From assembly GCF_003285005.1 (NCBI RefSeq), contig NZ_QMFA01000006.1, positions 62,001 to 126,000 of the forward strand: DNA of 64,000 bases. The letters run 5' to 3'. Position 1 is the stretch's first letter. Each line of letters begins with the position of its first letter. The DNA is from Paenibacillus sp. YN15 (GTDB lineage: Bacteria > Bacillota > Bacilli > Paenibacillales > NBRC-103111). The notes below the pieces were generated by a model that was not told the origin of the DNA, did no database searches, and saw only the letters and a list, made by a program, of their open reading frames with translations. Of the stretch, positions 1-8,225 are shown one piece after another. Made by a program: the position numbers and the translations under genes.

Positions 1-71
1 TGTTGAAAATGGCGGAAGCGTGGCGGCCGTGGCGCAGCTATGCCACCGTCAGCCTTTGGAACTCATTATAA
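1..71 (+). CDS. alkA: DNA-3-methyladenine glycosylase II, C-terminal end (partial)
   Basis: The reading frame starting at base 3 encodes LKMAEAWRPWRSYATVSLW followed by NSL and a TAA stop at 69-71. The W-R-P-W-R-S-Y-A-T core close to the end is the typical C-terminus of AlkA-type HhH-GPD glycosylases, which excise alkylated bases. Only about 22 residues lie in the window, so the assignment rests on this short tail. It is supported by the next gene: ogt starts 12 bases after the stop, and its ribosome binding site overlaps this stop codon. The pair would form an alkylation-repair operon. Confidence 0.65.
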   Translation, partial: LKMAEAWRPWRSYATVSLWNSL

Positions 72-82
72 GGAGGCGGCTC

Positions 83-622
83 ATGTATTATAGGACAACA
101 TATTCGTCACCCGTAGGAACCATGACCCTTGCATGCGACGGAGATCATCTTGTTGGCTTGTGGTTGGACGGACAAAAGTATTACGGCGGCACCATCTCCG
201 GGGAGATGATGGAGAAAAGCTGCATACCGGTGTTCAAGGCTGCGCACAATTGGCTGGACAGCTATTTTGCCGGTGAAAGGCCCGCCATTTCCCAATTGCC
301 GTTAGCCCCGATTGGCGGAGAGTTTCGCCGGGAAGTATGGGGCATCTTATGTGAGATTCCATATGGCGAGGTAATCACCTACGGCGACATTGCAAAAAGG
401 ATGGCCGCGAAGCTGGGAAAGGATCGTATGTCAAGTCAGGCGGTGGGAGGGGCCGTTGGGCACAACCCGATCTCCATCATTATTCCCTGTCACCGGGTTG
501 TAGGCTCAAACGGCAGCTTGACAGGTTATGCAGGCGGTGTTCAAACAAAAGTGAAGCTGCTTGAGCTGGAGGGCGCCGATATGTCCAACCTGTTTGTGCC
601 CAAAAGAGGCACCGCTCTTTAG
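83..622 (+). CDS. ogt: methylated-DNA--protein-cysteine S-methyltransferase
   Basis: Suicide repair enzyme that moves a methyl group from O6-methylguanine or O4-methylthymine to its own cysteine. The active-site motif IIPCHRVVG is present, followed by GSLTGYAGG as in the family. The upstream half matches the ribonuclease-like N-terminal domain, and the middle part EFRREVWGILCEIPYGEVITYGDIA is split here only by description and is typical of the DNA-binding domain. The 179-residue length is normal. I chose ATG 83 because AAGGAGG at 70-76 lies 6 bases upstream; an in-frame ATG at 20 would add an N-terminus that is really the shadow of the preceding gene. It is likely co-transcribed with the alkA-like gene. 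Confidence 0.93.
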   Translation: MYYRTTYSSPVGTMTLACDGDHLVGLWLDGQKYYGGTISGEMMEKSCIPVFKAAHNWLDSYFAGERPAISQLPLAPIGGEFRREVWGILCEIPYGEVITYGDIAKRMAAKLGKDRMSSQAVGGAVGHNPISIIIPCHRVVGSNGSLTGYAGGVQTKVKLLELEGADMSNLFVPKRGTAL

Positions 623-777
623 GGTTCAGCACCCGGGGCTGCTGTTCAGATTTAGGGTTATTTCTCGGGCAATCGCAGATTTAGACAAAATAGTGTCCGA
701 TGTTTGCCGATCACCGGATGCTGCCCAAGAATAGAATAACCGGCGGCTGGGGAATACTGGAGATAGAGGTGAGCATA

Positions 778-1053
778 ATGACAGATAGCCAAATGCAGGA
801 TAAACCCTATTTTTGCCCCAATTGCCGCTCCAACCGGGTGAAGTTCAATGTAGTGACCACTTACAGCCAAAGCTTCATGAAGGATGCCATTAGCGGTTCC
901 GTCACTGTTCAGGAGGAGCCGACGCCCATTGCGGAGGCGGAGCCGAATATCCAATGCCGGGTATGCGGCTTTACCGGCAATGAGCTTCGCTTTGTCAAGC
1001 AGGCGGAGAGGGAGCCGCGGCATAACACCTATCCCGGACAAGGGATGCAATGA
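778..1053 (+). CDS. small zinc-ribbon protein, unknown function
   Basis: A 91-residue protein with two CxxC knuckles: CPNC near residue 15 and CRVCG near residue 63. They are spaced like the two halves of a zinc ribbon. Between them lies a polar segment with an acidic, proline-containing stretch. I do not recognise a named family. ATG 778 is preferred because GAGGTGAG sits just upstream; an upstream in-frame ATG at 700 has no good ribosome binding site. A strong terminator follows directly, so the gene ends its transcription unit. Nucleic-acid binding is plausible from the ribbon but is inference. Confidence 0.7.
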   Translation: MTDSQMQDKPYFCPNCRSNRVKFNVVTTYSQSFMKDAISGSVTVQEEPTPIAEAEPNIQCRVCGFTGNELRFVKQAEREPRHNTYPGQGMQ

Positions 1054-1065
1054 TACGGAAAAGAC

Positions 1066-1099
1066 AAAACACCGCGCTCTGGGGAGCCGGTGTTTTTTT
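1066..1099 (+). terminator. intrinsic terminator after the zinc-ribbon gene
   Basis: The stem AAAACACCG (1066-1074) pairs with CGGTGTTTT (1088-1096). An inner stem GCTC/GAGC closes on a TGGG loop, and a run of seven T follows at 1093-1099. The hairpin starts 13 bases after the stop codon of the zinc-ribbon gene. Confidence 0.85.
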
Positions 1100-1104
1100 A
1101 CCAC

Positions 1105-1159
1105 ATCAGAATGTTTAAGTTCTTTATAGCGCTAAAGCGCGTAAGGCAAACATTCTGAT
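1105..1159. repeat. 55-bp nested inverted repeat
   Basis: The arms ATCAGAATGTTT (1105-1116) and AAACATTCTGAT (1148-1159) are perfect 12-bp complements. The interior contains a second hairpin, GCGC-TAAA-GCGC, flanked by TTAT and GTAA. There is no long T run, so it is not an obvious terminator. It sits between the terminator of the zinc-ribbon gene and a dispersed repeat, and may be part of the same repeated element. Confidence 0.6.
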
Positions 1160-1174
1160 TGGCGATAAAAACTT

Positions 1175-1227
1175 CCGCTAAACGCGGTCGCTCATCTTCG
1201 AGATACTCCGATAGGAGTTTTTCTCAT
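1175..1227. repeat. dispersed 53-bp repeat, copy 1
   Basis: This segment matches 15132-15184 at 48 of 53 positions. It contains the small hairpin ACTCC-GATA-GGAGT followed by TTTTTCTC on the plus strand, which could act as a weak terminator. The stop codon of the ABC permease (minus strand) lies inside its right end. On the minus strand both copies contain an 11-codon ATG-to-TGA frame, MRKTPIGVSRR here and MRKTPIGVFRE in copy 2. Confidence 0.7.
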
Positions 1228-1937
1228 TTGTATATCCGCTTCTGAAACTTTCTCGTAAAAATGACAATCCAAAGTAAACAAAAGAGTAATCCCATAATAA
1301 TCGAGAATAGGCTTATGTCCTTCATCATCATTTTTCCAATCCAAAACGACGGAAGAAATGCAGCTAACAGCGCATAGGGGGCGGGAATAAACCACACGGT
1401 CACAAGCCCCAACAGGCTAACGCCTGCCAATTTTGATATGGCAAGCCCCTCCACACGATTTCCGGCGATAGATACAATCATCATTGCCAATGCGCTCCCC
1501 ATTAGTGTACTAATGAAAGAGCTGCACACTATCGCGCCTATGGACAAACCCGATATGTTAAAAACCGCCGCCGCAAAACCCGTTACAAGCAAGGAATAGA
1601 CCATAGGAAAGCCGATACGCGCCATTAGATAGGCATAGCCCTCTGTCGGCGTAATTTGATAAAACGCGCCGATACCCTCGTCCCGTTCTTCAAGCAATAG
1701 GAACGCTGACACCATGGCCATTAGCATAGGCGTTAGGCAAATGAGCAAGCCATCCACAAGTCCGTACCACGGTATCAGTGAAAAAGATAACATATCCTCC
1801 AATATTTGGTTTGCAAAGGGAATAGCCAACTTGAAAATCAGCCCAATCAAAAACGGCGCGGGTAACAGCACAAGTAACATTCCATCTCTTGTAATCTGCC
1901 TTATTCCAATTTGAAACAATTTAACGGTTTGCCTCAT
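1224..1937 (-). CDS. ABC-2 type transporter permease (second permease)
   Basis: A 237-residue integral membrane protein with about six hydrophobic segments and a short basic C-terminal tail (RKFQKRIYK). The segment LLLEERDEGIGAFYQITPT is typical of permeases of the fluoroquinolone/drug-exporter ABC-2 group. It is the last gene of a four-gene minus-strand operon, and its ATG overlaps the stop of the previous permease as ATGA (1934-1937), a sign of translational coupling. It would pair with the other permease and the ATPase to form a heterodimeric exporter. The substrate cannot be told from the sequence. The cluster is more AT-rich than the neighbouring genes. Confidence 0.8.
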   Translation of the reverse strand: MRQTVKLFQIGIRQITRDGMLLVLLPAPFLIGLIFKLAIPFANQILEDMLSFSLIPWYGLVDGLLICLTPMLMAMVSAFLLLEERDEGIGAFYQITPTEGYAYLMARIGFPMVYSLLVTGFAAAVFNISGLSIGAIVCSSFISTLMGSALAMMIVSIAGNRVEGLAISKLAGVSLLGLVTVWFIPAPYALLAAFLPSFWIGKMMMKDISLFSIIMGLLFCLLWIVIFTRKFQKRIYK

Positions 1938-2635
1938 GATCTCTCACCACCCTCTGTTTGCATAGCGACAGGTATTCTTTTCGTCGTCAAAAGAAGTGCA
2001 ACCCCGAGCCAGAGTATAAGAATAATATATAGCCAAATTGTTTCGCCGCCGTTCATGCCGATGGAATGGCCGATGATACGCCACAGCGCAACGCCGGGCA
2101 GCACATCAAAAATCGGAAGCGACAGACCAAAGACCGCCAATATCGGGGGAAGTGAAACAAATATTTCAAGCGGCGTGACAAGTATCATGTAGTGGTTGAC
2201 GCTTCGCGCGTATGACGCAACAAACAGCCCAAAACTCGTGAAAACCATTGAACCCACAAAAACGCTAATGCTTAATGTGAAAAAATCAGCCTGTTCTTTT
2301 AACCCGATCAATACAAGAAGGCAACTGGCCAATGTGGAAATAACGGACAGCGATACCGCTTTGGATAAGATATATTCCACTGGGCGCAAGGGGGAAATGC
2401 CCCAATAGTCATGTAGTCCCTCACCTTTTTCCAAAAGCCATATCCCGCCGATGAAAAATGTGCCGAGCATGACCGGGTCGGTCAAAATAATGATGGACGC
2501 AACCGTTTTTTTGTATTCTCCCGGGACGACAAACAATATCGCTATGTAAATAGCCGTGATAAAAGCATAGAGAAAATAAAAACCGTATTTCACTTGATAC
2601 CGAACATCATTCGCGAAAGCGGAAAAAAATCTCAT
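1934..2635 (-). CDS. ABC-2 type transporter permease (first permease)
   Basis: A 233-residue membrane protein with about six transmembrane segments and the motif FIGGIWLLEKGEGLHDYWGISPLRP, which resembles permeases annotated as fluoroquinolone export proteins in Clostridia and Bacilli (the motif is quoted in part only: key residues are E-K-G-E-G and S-P-L-R-P). I start it at ATG 2635, which overlaps the ATPase stop as ATGA and has AGGTG upstream, rather than at the GTG three codons earlier. Its own stop overlaps the next permease start in the same way. Drug or peptide export is inferred from the family. Confidence 0.8.
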   Translation of the reverse strand: MRFFSAFANDVRYQVKYGFYFLYAFITAIYIAILFVVPGEYKKTVASIIILTDPVMLGTFFIGGIWLLEKGEGLHDYWGISPLRPVEYILSKAVSLSVISTLASCLLVLIGLKEQADFFTLSISVFVGSMVFTSFGLFVASYARSVNHYMILVTPLEIFVSLPPILAVFGLSLPIFDVLPGVALWRIIGHSIGMNGGETIWLYIILILWLGVALLLTTKRIPVAMQTEGGERS

Positions 2636-3486
2636 TGTAAACACCTGCCCGTCAGCGCGATAAACACATCTTCAAGTGTTTGCTCTTTTGAGTGAATACT
2701 TTTCAAGACTCCCGCTTTTAAGGCTGTTTCAAACTCCGCAGATTTTCCAAGTTCCGCAAGCAGACAGCTTTTTTCTATCTCTTGCCTGCCTTGCATAAAA
2801 CTGAACGCCACTTTTGTATCCGCTCCGCTCTGCCTTAGAGCATGGGGGGTGTTAAGGGCTTTGATTTTTCCGTCAACGATAAAGGCCACACGGTCACAAA
2901 GCTCCTCTGCGTCGTGCATATTGTGGGTTGTTAAGATAATTGTTTTACCCGTCGCCTTTTGCTCCAAAATCATATCTTTGAGCGTTCTAGCGTTCGCGGG
3001 GTCAAGCCCGCTTGTAGGTTCGTCCAAAAAAAGCAGTTCGGGGCGGTGCATTAGACAACGGACAAAGCCGAGCCGCATTTTCATCCCTTTAGAAAAATCC
3101 CCAACCTTTTTATTTGCGTCGTTTTGAAGCCCGACCTTTTCAAGCAATTCCATTGGAGCAATAGCCTTTGCATTATATAAAGAAGCAAAGTAATTCAAGT
3201 TTTCGAGCGCGGTAAACTTGCTATAAAAGTTGGGAAACTCAAAGTCGACGCCAATTTTTTCATAATAATCGCTTGTTCGGTTTTTCACTTCATTGTCAAA
3301 CACGCGCACAGTTCCGCGATAGTCGCGGAGTACGCCGGTGAGTATCTTTTGCATGGTGCTTTTCCCCGCGCCGGACGGGCCGAGAAAACCAAAGATTTCC
3401 CCTTGTTTTACCGCAAAGCTGATACCCTGTATCGTATCTGCTTTGGTGCCAGGATATTTGAGAAAGACATTTTGAACACTAATCAT
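2632..3486 (-). CDS. ABC transporter ATP-binding protein
   Basis: A 284-residue ABC ATPase that powers the two permeases encoded downstream. Visible motifs: Walker A GPSGAGKST near residue 37, signature LxxFSKGMKMRLGF near residue 135 (slightly degenerate from LSGGQ), Walker B LLFLDEPTSGLDP, and the H-loop TTHNM. A C-terminal extension of about 70 residues follows the nucleotide-binding domain, as is common in drug and bacitracin-type exporters. The start overlaps the TetR stop as ATGA (3483-3486). Confidence 0.9.
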   Translation of the reverse strand: MISVQNVFLKYPGTKADTIQGISFAVKQGEIFGFLGPSGAGKSTMQKILTGVLRDYRGTVRVFDNEVKNRTSDYYEKIGVDFEFPNFYSKFTALENLNYFASLYNAKAIAPMELLEKVGLQNDANKKVGDFSKGMKMRLGFVRCLMHRPELLFLDEPTSGLDPANARTLKDMILEQKATGKTIILTTHNMHDAEELCDRVAFIVDGKIKALNTPHALRQSGADTKVAFSFMQGRQEIEKSCLLAELGKSAEFETALKAGVLKSIHSKEQTLEDVFIALTGRCLQ

Positions 3487-4076
3487 TTATTTTCCCTCAC
3501 AATCTCTTTCAGAATGCCATCCAACATGATATTGATAATTTCCGTGCGTATTTTTTCTTCCTCTTGCGACAGATTGAAAAAGTTAACGGCCAACATTTGC
3601 AATATTTTCGTCACAACAGAAATATCGCAAGTAAAATGAACGCCGTATTGTTCCAGCTTCAAAAGCTCTGCGCTATCATCTTTTGTATGCGCTTCAATCA
3701 CTTCTTTGGGCAATTTGCGAAACAAGTAATCGGTTGTATCACCATCAATGCTCTGAATAAGGGGATATCGGCTAAATTGTCCAAGCATAAACATAACCGT
3801 TTGCTTTACGAGTTCGCGGGGTGATAAGTCGGAATGTTCTTGTAAAAAGGCAACCATTTCTGACCACATTTTCTCTTGCTGGCTCACCGCAATATCCATA
3901 AAAAGATGTTCTTTGCTTGGATAGAAAGCATAAAACGAGCCTTTGGCAATGCCAGTCGCCGCAATAATTTCATCAATAGAAACTTTCTTGAGGCCGAACG
4001 TGGTAAATAACCGCTCTCCTTCCGTTAGTAGCCGTTGCCGTATGACCTCTTTTTCGTTATCACTAAATCGTGGCAT
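3483..4076 (-). CDS. TetR/AcrR-family transcriptional repressor
   Basis: A 197-residue regulator with an N-terminal TetR helix-turn-helix (KKVSIDEIIAATGIAKGSFY, about residues 27-46) and an all-helical C-terminal ligand domain. It is the first gene of the ABC operon. I start it at ATG 4076, which has GGAGGA 6-8 bases upstream; the longer in-frame reading starts inside the operator. A perfect inverted repeat lies between the promoter and this start, so the protein very likely represses its own operon until an exported compound binds. Confidence 0.88.
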   Translation of the reverse strand: MPRFSDNEKEVIRQRLLTEGERLFTTFGLKKVSIDEIIAATGIAKGSFYAFYPSKEHLFMDIAVSQQEKMWSEMVAFLQEHSDLSPRELVKQTVMFMLGQFSRYPLIQSIDGDTTDYLFRKLPKEVIEAHTKDDSAELLKLEQYGVHFTCDISVVTKILQMLAVNFFNLSQEEEKIRTEIINIMLDGILKEIVRENK

Positions 4077-4092
4077 AAGCGCTCCTCCAATT

Positions 4093-4153
4093 AATATGAC
4101 TAAAACAAATTTTATAGTCATATTGATTATATCATTGCTTTTATGCGTGTCAA
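4093..4153 (-). promoter_or_regulatory. promoter and putative TetR operator of the ABC operon
   Basis: On the minus strand, TTGACA (4153-4148) and TATAAT (4131-4126) are separated by 16 bases, a near-consensus sigma-A promoter. Directly downstream of the -10 element lies an inverted repeat: AATATGACTA (4093-4102) and TAGTCATATT (4115-4124), perfect 10-bp arms with a 12-bp spacer. It covers the expected transcription start and ends just before the ribosome binding site of the TetR gene, a good position for an autorepressor. Confidence 0.75.
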
Positions 4154-4203
4154 TGACTAACGAAAGAGACTATATTTTGCCTTTCCGCTAACTGGCAAGC
4201 AGG

Positions 4204-4223
4204 GCAACTGTGGCCACAGTTGC
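4204..4223. repeat. perfect 20-bp palindrome
   Basis: GCAACTGTGGCCACAGTTGC is a perfect 20-bp palindrome. It is followed within three bases by six T (4226-4231), so on the plus strand it also resembles an intrinsic terminator. It marks the left border of the structured noncoding element that follows. Confidence 0.7.
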
Positions 4224-4619
4224 ACATTTTTTGTAGTTTTCCCTGCGGTCAAACCACAAAAAATTGCTTGTTGGGGCCAGCCCGTGAGAGTCCCGCGGTT
4301 GGCAGATATTCCATGCGCCTTCTTAGGCGCGTGCTAGTACCATGCCCTTATAGGGCTGATGGAAGCCATCGGCTAAGCCGGTGGTTATGAGTTTGCCGGG
4401 TTTGTCCGGGCGGAGGGAATATCCATGGTGCTGCGGGGGCAGGGGCGGTGGTGCAGATATCCGTGAGGGGCCAGAATATCTGCTGGTCGCGGACAGACGA
4501 GCCGCTTCCAGAGGTGCCGGTCGGAGGGGCGGAAGCACAGAGCCCCCCTGAGATGCCCGTTAAGGGACTACGCAGTAGAGGGGAACCGGGAAGTGGCAAA
4601 GAGCATATGGGAGCACCTT
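4224..4619 (+). ncRNA. structured noncoding element without ORF; HEARO/omega-RNA-like candidate
   Basis: About 400 bases without a convincing gene, packed with complementary segments. These are: TTTTTTGTAGTT with AACCACAAAAAA (12 positions, one mismatch); GCCAGCC with GGTTGGC; GATATTCC (about 4305) with GGAATATC (about 4416); CATGCGCC/GGCGCGTG; GCCCT/AGGGC; GCCATCGGC/GCCGGTGGT; and GCAGATA/TATCTGC (about 4452-4483). This density of stems, the GC-rich composition between AT-rich flanks and the lack of an ORF point to a structured RNA or the remnant of a mobile element. An RNA made of a first long hairpin followed by a multi-stem core resembles the HEARO/omega RNAs of IscB/IsrB elements. A group II intron remnant is an alternative, but I see no domain V. 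The strand is assumed. Confidence 0.45.
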
Positions 4620-4652
4620 TCTAAAAATATAATAATTCGCATATAAAAATAA

Positions 4653-4696
4653 AGGCAAAATTTTCGCGGGCATGATACAATATGAAAAGGTTTTCT
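4653..4696 (+). promoter_or_regulatory. putative sucC promoter with a cre-like site
   Basis: An extended -10 element, TGA-TACAAT (4673-4681), lies about 170 bases upstream of sucC; its -35 region is poor. Immediately downstream, TGAAAAGGTTTTCT (4683-4696) matches 11 of 14 positions of the catabolite response element TGAAAGCGTTTTCA, but the central CG is replaced by GG. CcpA control of sucCD would fit known Bacillus regulation; the site is an inference. Confidence 0.35.
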
Positions 4697-4850
4697 AAAT
4701 TGTCATAATTGACGATTGTGTGAAGGATTATTTACCCAGTTAAGCGAATACAACTATTACCTGCATCCGTGAGTAACAGCAGCCGCAGCAAAGGGCAGCT
4801 CCGTCCGCTATGGGGCGGTGTTGCATAATGAATGAGGGAGGACTCGGGCC

Positions 4851-6017
4851 ATGAATATCCATGAGTATCAGGGCAAGGCTGTATTGAAGCAATACGGAGT
4901 CGCGGTTCCCGATGGCATCGTTGCGTTTTCAGCGGAGGAAGCAGTGGAAGCGGCCGAGGCTTTAGGAACGAGCGTGGTGGTGGTGAAGGCGCAGATTCAT
5001 GCCGGAGGCCGCGGCAAGGCGGGAGGCGTAAAGGTGGCCCGCAATCTGGAGGAAGTCCGGAGCTTTGCGGAGCAGATTCTCGGCAAGGTGCTGGTGACCC
5101 ATCAGACCGGTCCGGAGGGCAAGGTGGTGAAGCGGCTTTTGATTGAACAGGGCTGCGACATTCAGAAGGAATATTACCTCGGCGTAGTGGTGGACCGGGC
5201 AACTGGCCGAGTGGTGATGATGGCGTCGGAGGAAGGGGGCACCGAGATTGAAGAGGTGGCGGCCCGTACCCCCGAGAAAATCTTTAAGGAAGTGATCGAT
5301 CCGGCCGTAGGGCTGCAGGCTTTCCAAGCCCGGAAGCTTGCCTTTGCCATCCGCATCCCGGATAAGCTGGTGTCGAAGGCTGTCGCATTTATGACAGCGC
5401 TTTACAATGCTTTTGTGGATAAGGATTGTTCCATTGCGGAGATCAATCCCCTTGTGGTAACCGGCGACGGCCAGGTGATGGCCTTGGATGCCAAGCTGAA
5501 CTTCGATTCCAACGCGTTGTACCGGCACCCGGATATTCAGGCGCTGCGGGATTTGGACGAGGAGGACGAGAAGGAAATTGAAGCCTCCAAGTTTGGCCTC
5601 TCCTACATTGCCTTGGACGGCAATATCGGCTGTATGGTCAACGGCGCGGGTCTGGCTATGGCGACGATGGATATTATCAAATATTACGGCGGGGAGCCGG
5701 CCAATTTCCTGGATGTTGGCGGAGGCGCTACCGCCGAAAAGGTGACGGAGGCCTTCAAGATTATATTGAAGGATGAGCAGGTAAAAGGGATTTTCGTCAA
5801 TATTTTCGGCGGGATCATGCGTTGCGATGTGATTGCCGGAGGCGTTATCGAGGCGGCTAAGCAGGTGGGGCTGGACCGGCCCTTGGTGGTCCGGCTGGAG
5901 GGCACCAATGTGGAGCAGGGCAAGCGGCTCTTGGGGGAATCGGGCCTGAATATTATTGCGGCGGATTCCATGGCCGACGGGGCGCAGAAGATTGTGGCAC
6001 AGGTGGGCAGGGTCTAA
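4851..6017 (+). CDS. sucC: succinate--CoA ligase (ADP-forming) beta subunit
   Basis: The beta subunit of the tricarboxylic acid cycle enzyme that converts succinyl-CoA to succinate while phosphorylating ADP or GDP. The N-terminal ATP-grasp fold is visible, with the start MNIHEYQGK and the glycine-rich loop [12 protein letters not shown] (about residues 50-61). The C-terminal CoA-ligase half contains [10 protein letters not shown]. The 388-residue length is that of the family. GAGGGAGG lies upstream of the ATG. The alpha-subunit gene sucD follows after 30 bases, so the two are co-expressed. Confidence 0.97.
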   Translation: MNIHEYQGKAVLKQYGVAVPDGIVAFSAEEAVEAAEALGTSVVVVKAQIHAGGRGKAGGVKVARNLEEVRSFAEQILGKVLVTHQTGPEGKVVKRLLIEQGCDIQKEYYLGVVVDRATGRVVMMASEEGGTEIEEVAARTPEKIFKEVIDPAVGLQAFQARKLAFAIRIPDKLVSKAVAFMTALYNAFVDKDCSIAEINPLVVTGDGQVMALDAKLNFDSNALYRHPDIQALRDLDEEDEKEIEASKFGLSYIALDGNIGCMVNGAGLAMATMDIIKYYGGEPANFLDVGGGATAEKVTEAFKIILKDEQVKGIFVNIFGGIMRCDVIAGGVIEAAKQVGLDRPLVVRLEGTNVEQGKRLLGESGLNIIAADSMADGAQKIVAQVGRV

Positions 6018-6047
6018 TCCATATCCTTCCGGGGAGGAGCGGTAGAT

Positions 6048-6980
6048 ATGAGCATTCTGGTAAACAAACACACCAAGGTGATTACGCAGAATATGACAGG
6101 AGCCACAGGCATGTTCCATACCAAAGGCGGCCTGGAGTACGGCACTCAGATGGTGGCCGGGGCGGTTCCCGGCAAGGGCGGGCTTAAAGTGGATTTTTCT
6201 TTGGAAAACGGGACAACAGTCCAGCTTCCGGTGTATAATACGGTAAGCGAAGCCAAGGAGGCCACAGGCGCCAACGCTTCGGTGATTTATGTTCCCCCGG
6301 CCTTCGCGGCGGATGCCATCATGGAGGCGGTGGATGCCGATCTGGATTTGTGCATCTGCATAACGGAGGGAATTCCCGTATTGGATATGGTCCGTGTGAA
6401 GCGGTTCATGGAAGGGAAGCGCACCCGGCTGATCGGCCCCAACTGTCCCGGCGTCATCACGCCCGGGGAATGCAAAATCGGGATTATGCCCGGGTATATC
6501 CATATGCCCGGCCACGTAGGCGTGGTTTCCCGCAGCGGCACCCTCACCTATGAGGCGGTTCATCAGCTGACCACCCGCGGCATCGGCCAGTCCAGCGCCG
6601 TCGGCATTGGCGGCGATCCGGTGAAGGGCTCCGAATTTATCGATATCCTCAAGCTGTTTAATGAAGATCCGGATACCCATGCCGTGATTATGATCGGCGA
6701 GATCGGCGGCACCGCCGAGGAGGAAGCGGCGGAATGGGTGGCGGCCAACATGACCAAGCCGGTAGTGGGTTTTATCGGCGGCCAGACGGCTCCCGCAGGC
6801 AAGCGCATGGGCCATGCCGGCGCCATTATTTCCGGCGGCAAGGGCACCGCGGCAGAGAAGGTGGCGGTGATGGAGCGCTGCGGCATCCGGGTTGCGCCCA
6901 CCCCTGCAGAGATGGGGGCCACCCTTGTTTCCGTTCTGGAAGACAAGGGCATTCTCCAGCATTGCGTTACCAGCTCATAA
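6048..6980 (+). CDS. sucD: succinate--CoA ligase alpha subunit
   Basis: Partner of SucC; it binds CoA and carries the phosphohistidine intermediate. The N-terminal Rossmann-type CoA-binding domain ([17 protein letters not shown]) is followed by [10 protein letters not shown] and by [15 protein letters not shown], in which His256 is the expected phosphorylated residue. The 310-residue length is slightly longer than the usual 290-300. The start has GGGGAGGAG upstream. A strong terminator ends the sucCD unit. Confidence 0.97.
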   Translation: MSILVNKHTKVITQNMTGATGMFHTKGGLEYGTQMVAGAVPGKGGLKVDFSLENGTTVQLPVYNTVSEAKEATGANASVIYVPPAFAADAIMEAVDADLDLCICITEGIPVLDMVRVKRFMEGKRTRLIGPNCPGVITPGECKIGIMPGYIHMPGHVGVVSRSGTLTYEAVHQLTTRGIGQSSAVGIGGDPVKGSEFIDILKLFNEDPDTHAVIMIGEIGGTAEEEAAEWVAANMTKPVVGFIGGQTAPAGKRMGHAGAIISGGKGTAAEKVAVMERCGIRVAPTPAEMGATLVSVLEDKGILQHCVTSS

Positions 6981-6999
6981 TCCATACGGATAGGCAAGC

Positions 7000-7050
7000 A
7001 GCCTTCCGATTATTCGCGTCAAACGCGGAGATCGGAGGGCTTTTTATTTT
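7000..7050 (+). terminator. intrinsic terminator of sucCD
   Basis: The stem AGCCTTCCGAT (7000-7010) pairs with ATCGGAGGGCT (7031-7041). An inner CGCG/CGCG hairpin closes it, and TTTTTATTTT follows. It lies between sucD and dprA, so dprA needs its own promoter or read-through. Confidence 0.88.
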
Positions 7051-7074
7051 ATGACTAAAGGAGACTGAAAACTC

Positions 7075-8181
7075 ATGAATCATCATCATGTATTAGTGGC
7101 TTTGCATGAAATGGAAGGCATCGGCTGGAAGACCATCCGGCAGCTTGCGGACTATTTTCCCGACCTGGCAGAATTGGCCGGTCTTTCACCGGGGCAATTG
7201 GCCAGGCTGCACCTGGCCCCCGGCAAGGCGGAGCTTTTGTCCAGGGGTCTGTCCCGGGACTATCTGCAGCGGGTCGAGGAGGCATATGCCCGATCCCCGA
7301 TTGTCCCTATTGCCAGGGGAGACGAGGACTATCCCCCTTTCCTGAATGAGACGGCGGCTCCTCCGTGGGTGATCTATACCATCGGAAGGAGGGAGCTGCT
7401 CCGGAGGTATGCCATCGCCATGGTAGGTACCCGCACCCCCACCGTATACGGCAAAAGAGTCGCCTCCCGGATGGCGGAGGAGCTGTCCCAGTCGGATGTG
7501 TGTGTCGTCAGCGGCATGGCCAGAGGCATTGACGGGGAAGCCCATGAGGGTGCGCTGAAGGGAACGGGGAGCACCATCGCGGTGCTGGGCTGCGGGATCG
7601 ATGTGATTTATCCCCGGGAGCATACGCTTTTGTACCGGAAAATCGCCGAGCAGGGTTTGGTTATGTCGGAGTATCCGCCCGGCACACCGGTGGCTCAGGG
7701 ATTGTTCCCCCAGCGCAACCGGATTATCGCCGGATTGTCCCTGGGTACGGTGGTGGTGGAGGCGGCGGCCAGAAGCGGCTCCCTGATTACCGCCACATAT
7801 GCGGAAAGCGAGTCCCGGGACGTATTTGCCGTTCCCGGCCAGATTACCTCGCCCAAAAGCAGGGGCGCCCATGATCTGATCCGCGATAACAAGGCCAAGC
7901 TTGTTGCGTCGGCCGGAGATATTTTATCCGAATACGGGCACCTGCCGGGCTTTGGCCGGAATAGCCTGGAGGCGATGGCGTACACTAGAGAATACATTCC
8001 TGCATTAACCGCGGAAGAGGAGCGGGTGGCGGCGGTTTTGGCGGATGGTCCCGCCTCCATCGACGAGCTGATAGAGCGCTTGCAAACAAATTTTGGACAT
8101 TTGCATTCAATTCTGTTATCTTTACAGTTGAAGAAGAGGATCGAGCAACTTCCGGGCTCGTTATATATGCTTCTATCATAA
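7075..8181 (+). CDS. dprA: DNA-processing protein DprA
   Basis: Loads RecA onto incoming single-stranded DNA during natural transformation. The N-terminal helical (SAM/HhH-like) region is followed by the Rossmann-like DprA core: [11 protein letters not shown] (about residue 116), [23 protein letters not shown] and the lysine/arginine-containing [12 protein letters not shown], then [12 protein letters not shown]. The C-terminal 70 residues match the DprA winged helix ([19 protein letters not shown]). The 368-residue length is normal. AAAGGAGA precedes the ATG. topA follows after 44 bases, as in most Bacillales. Confidence 0.96.
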   Translation: MNHHHVLVALHEMEGIGWKTIRQLADYFPDLAELAGLSPGQLARLHLAPGKAELLSRGLSRDYLQRVEEAYARSPIVPIARGDEDYPPFLNETAAPPWVIYTIGRRELLRRYAIAMVGTRTPTVYGKRVASRMAEELSQSDVCVVSGMARGIDGEAHEGALKGTGSTIAVLGCGIDVIYPREHTLLYRKIAEQGLVMSEYPPGTPVAQGLFPQRNRIIAGLSLGTVVVEAAARSGSLITATYAESESRDVFAVPGQITSPKSRGAHDLIRDNKAKLVASAGDILSEYGHLPGFGRNSLEAMAYTREYIPALTAEEERVAAVLADGPASIDELIERLQTNFGHLHSILLSLQLKKRIEQLPGSLYMLLS

Positions 8182-8225
8182 AGATCAGCAGGAACCATTC
8201 AAATATCCAGGGGGGAGGAAGGCAA

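Noticed and set aside
4323-4599. Two short minus-strand open frames in the structured element
   Set aside because: They are Pro/Ala-rich, have no ribosome binding site and run through complementary stem segments, so the region is better explained as structured noncoding sequence.
4224-4619. Group II intron as explanation of the structured element
   Set aside because: I found no domain V-like 34-base hairpin near the right end and no reverse transcriptase remnant. It stays a minor alternative only.
4962-6962. A 666-codon open frame on the minus strand across sucC and sucD
   Set aside because: It is antisense to two well-supported genes, has no similarity to a known protein that I recognise and no ribosome binding site. 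It is rich in His, Arg, Gly and Leu as expected from the complement of GC-rich coding sequence.
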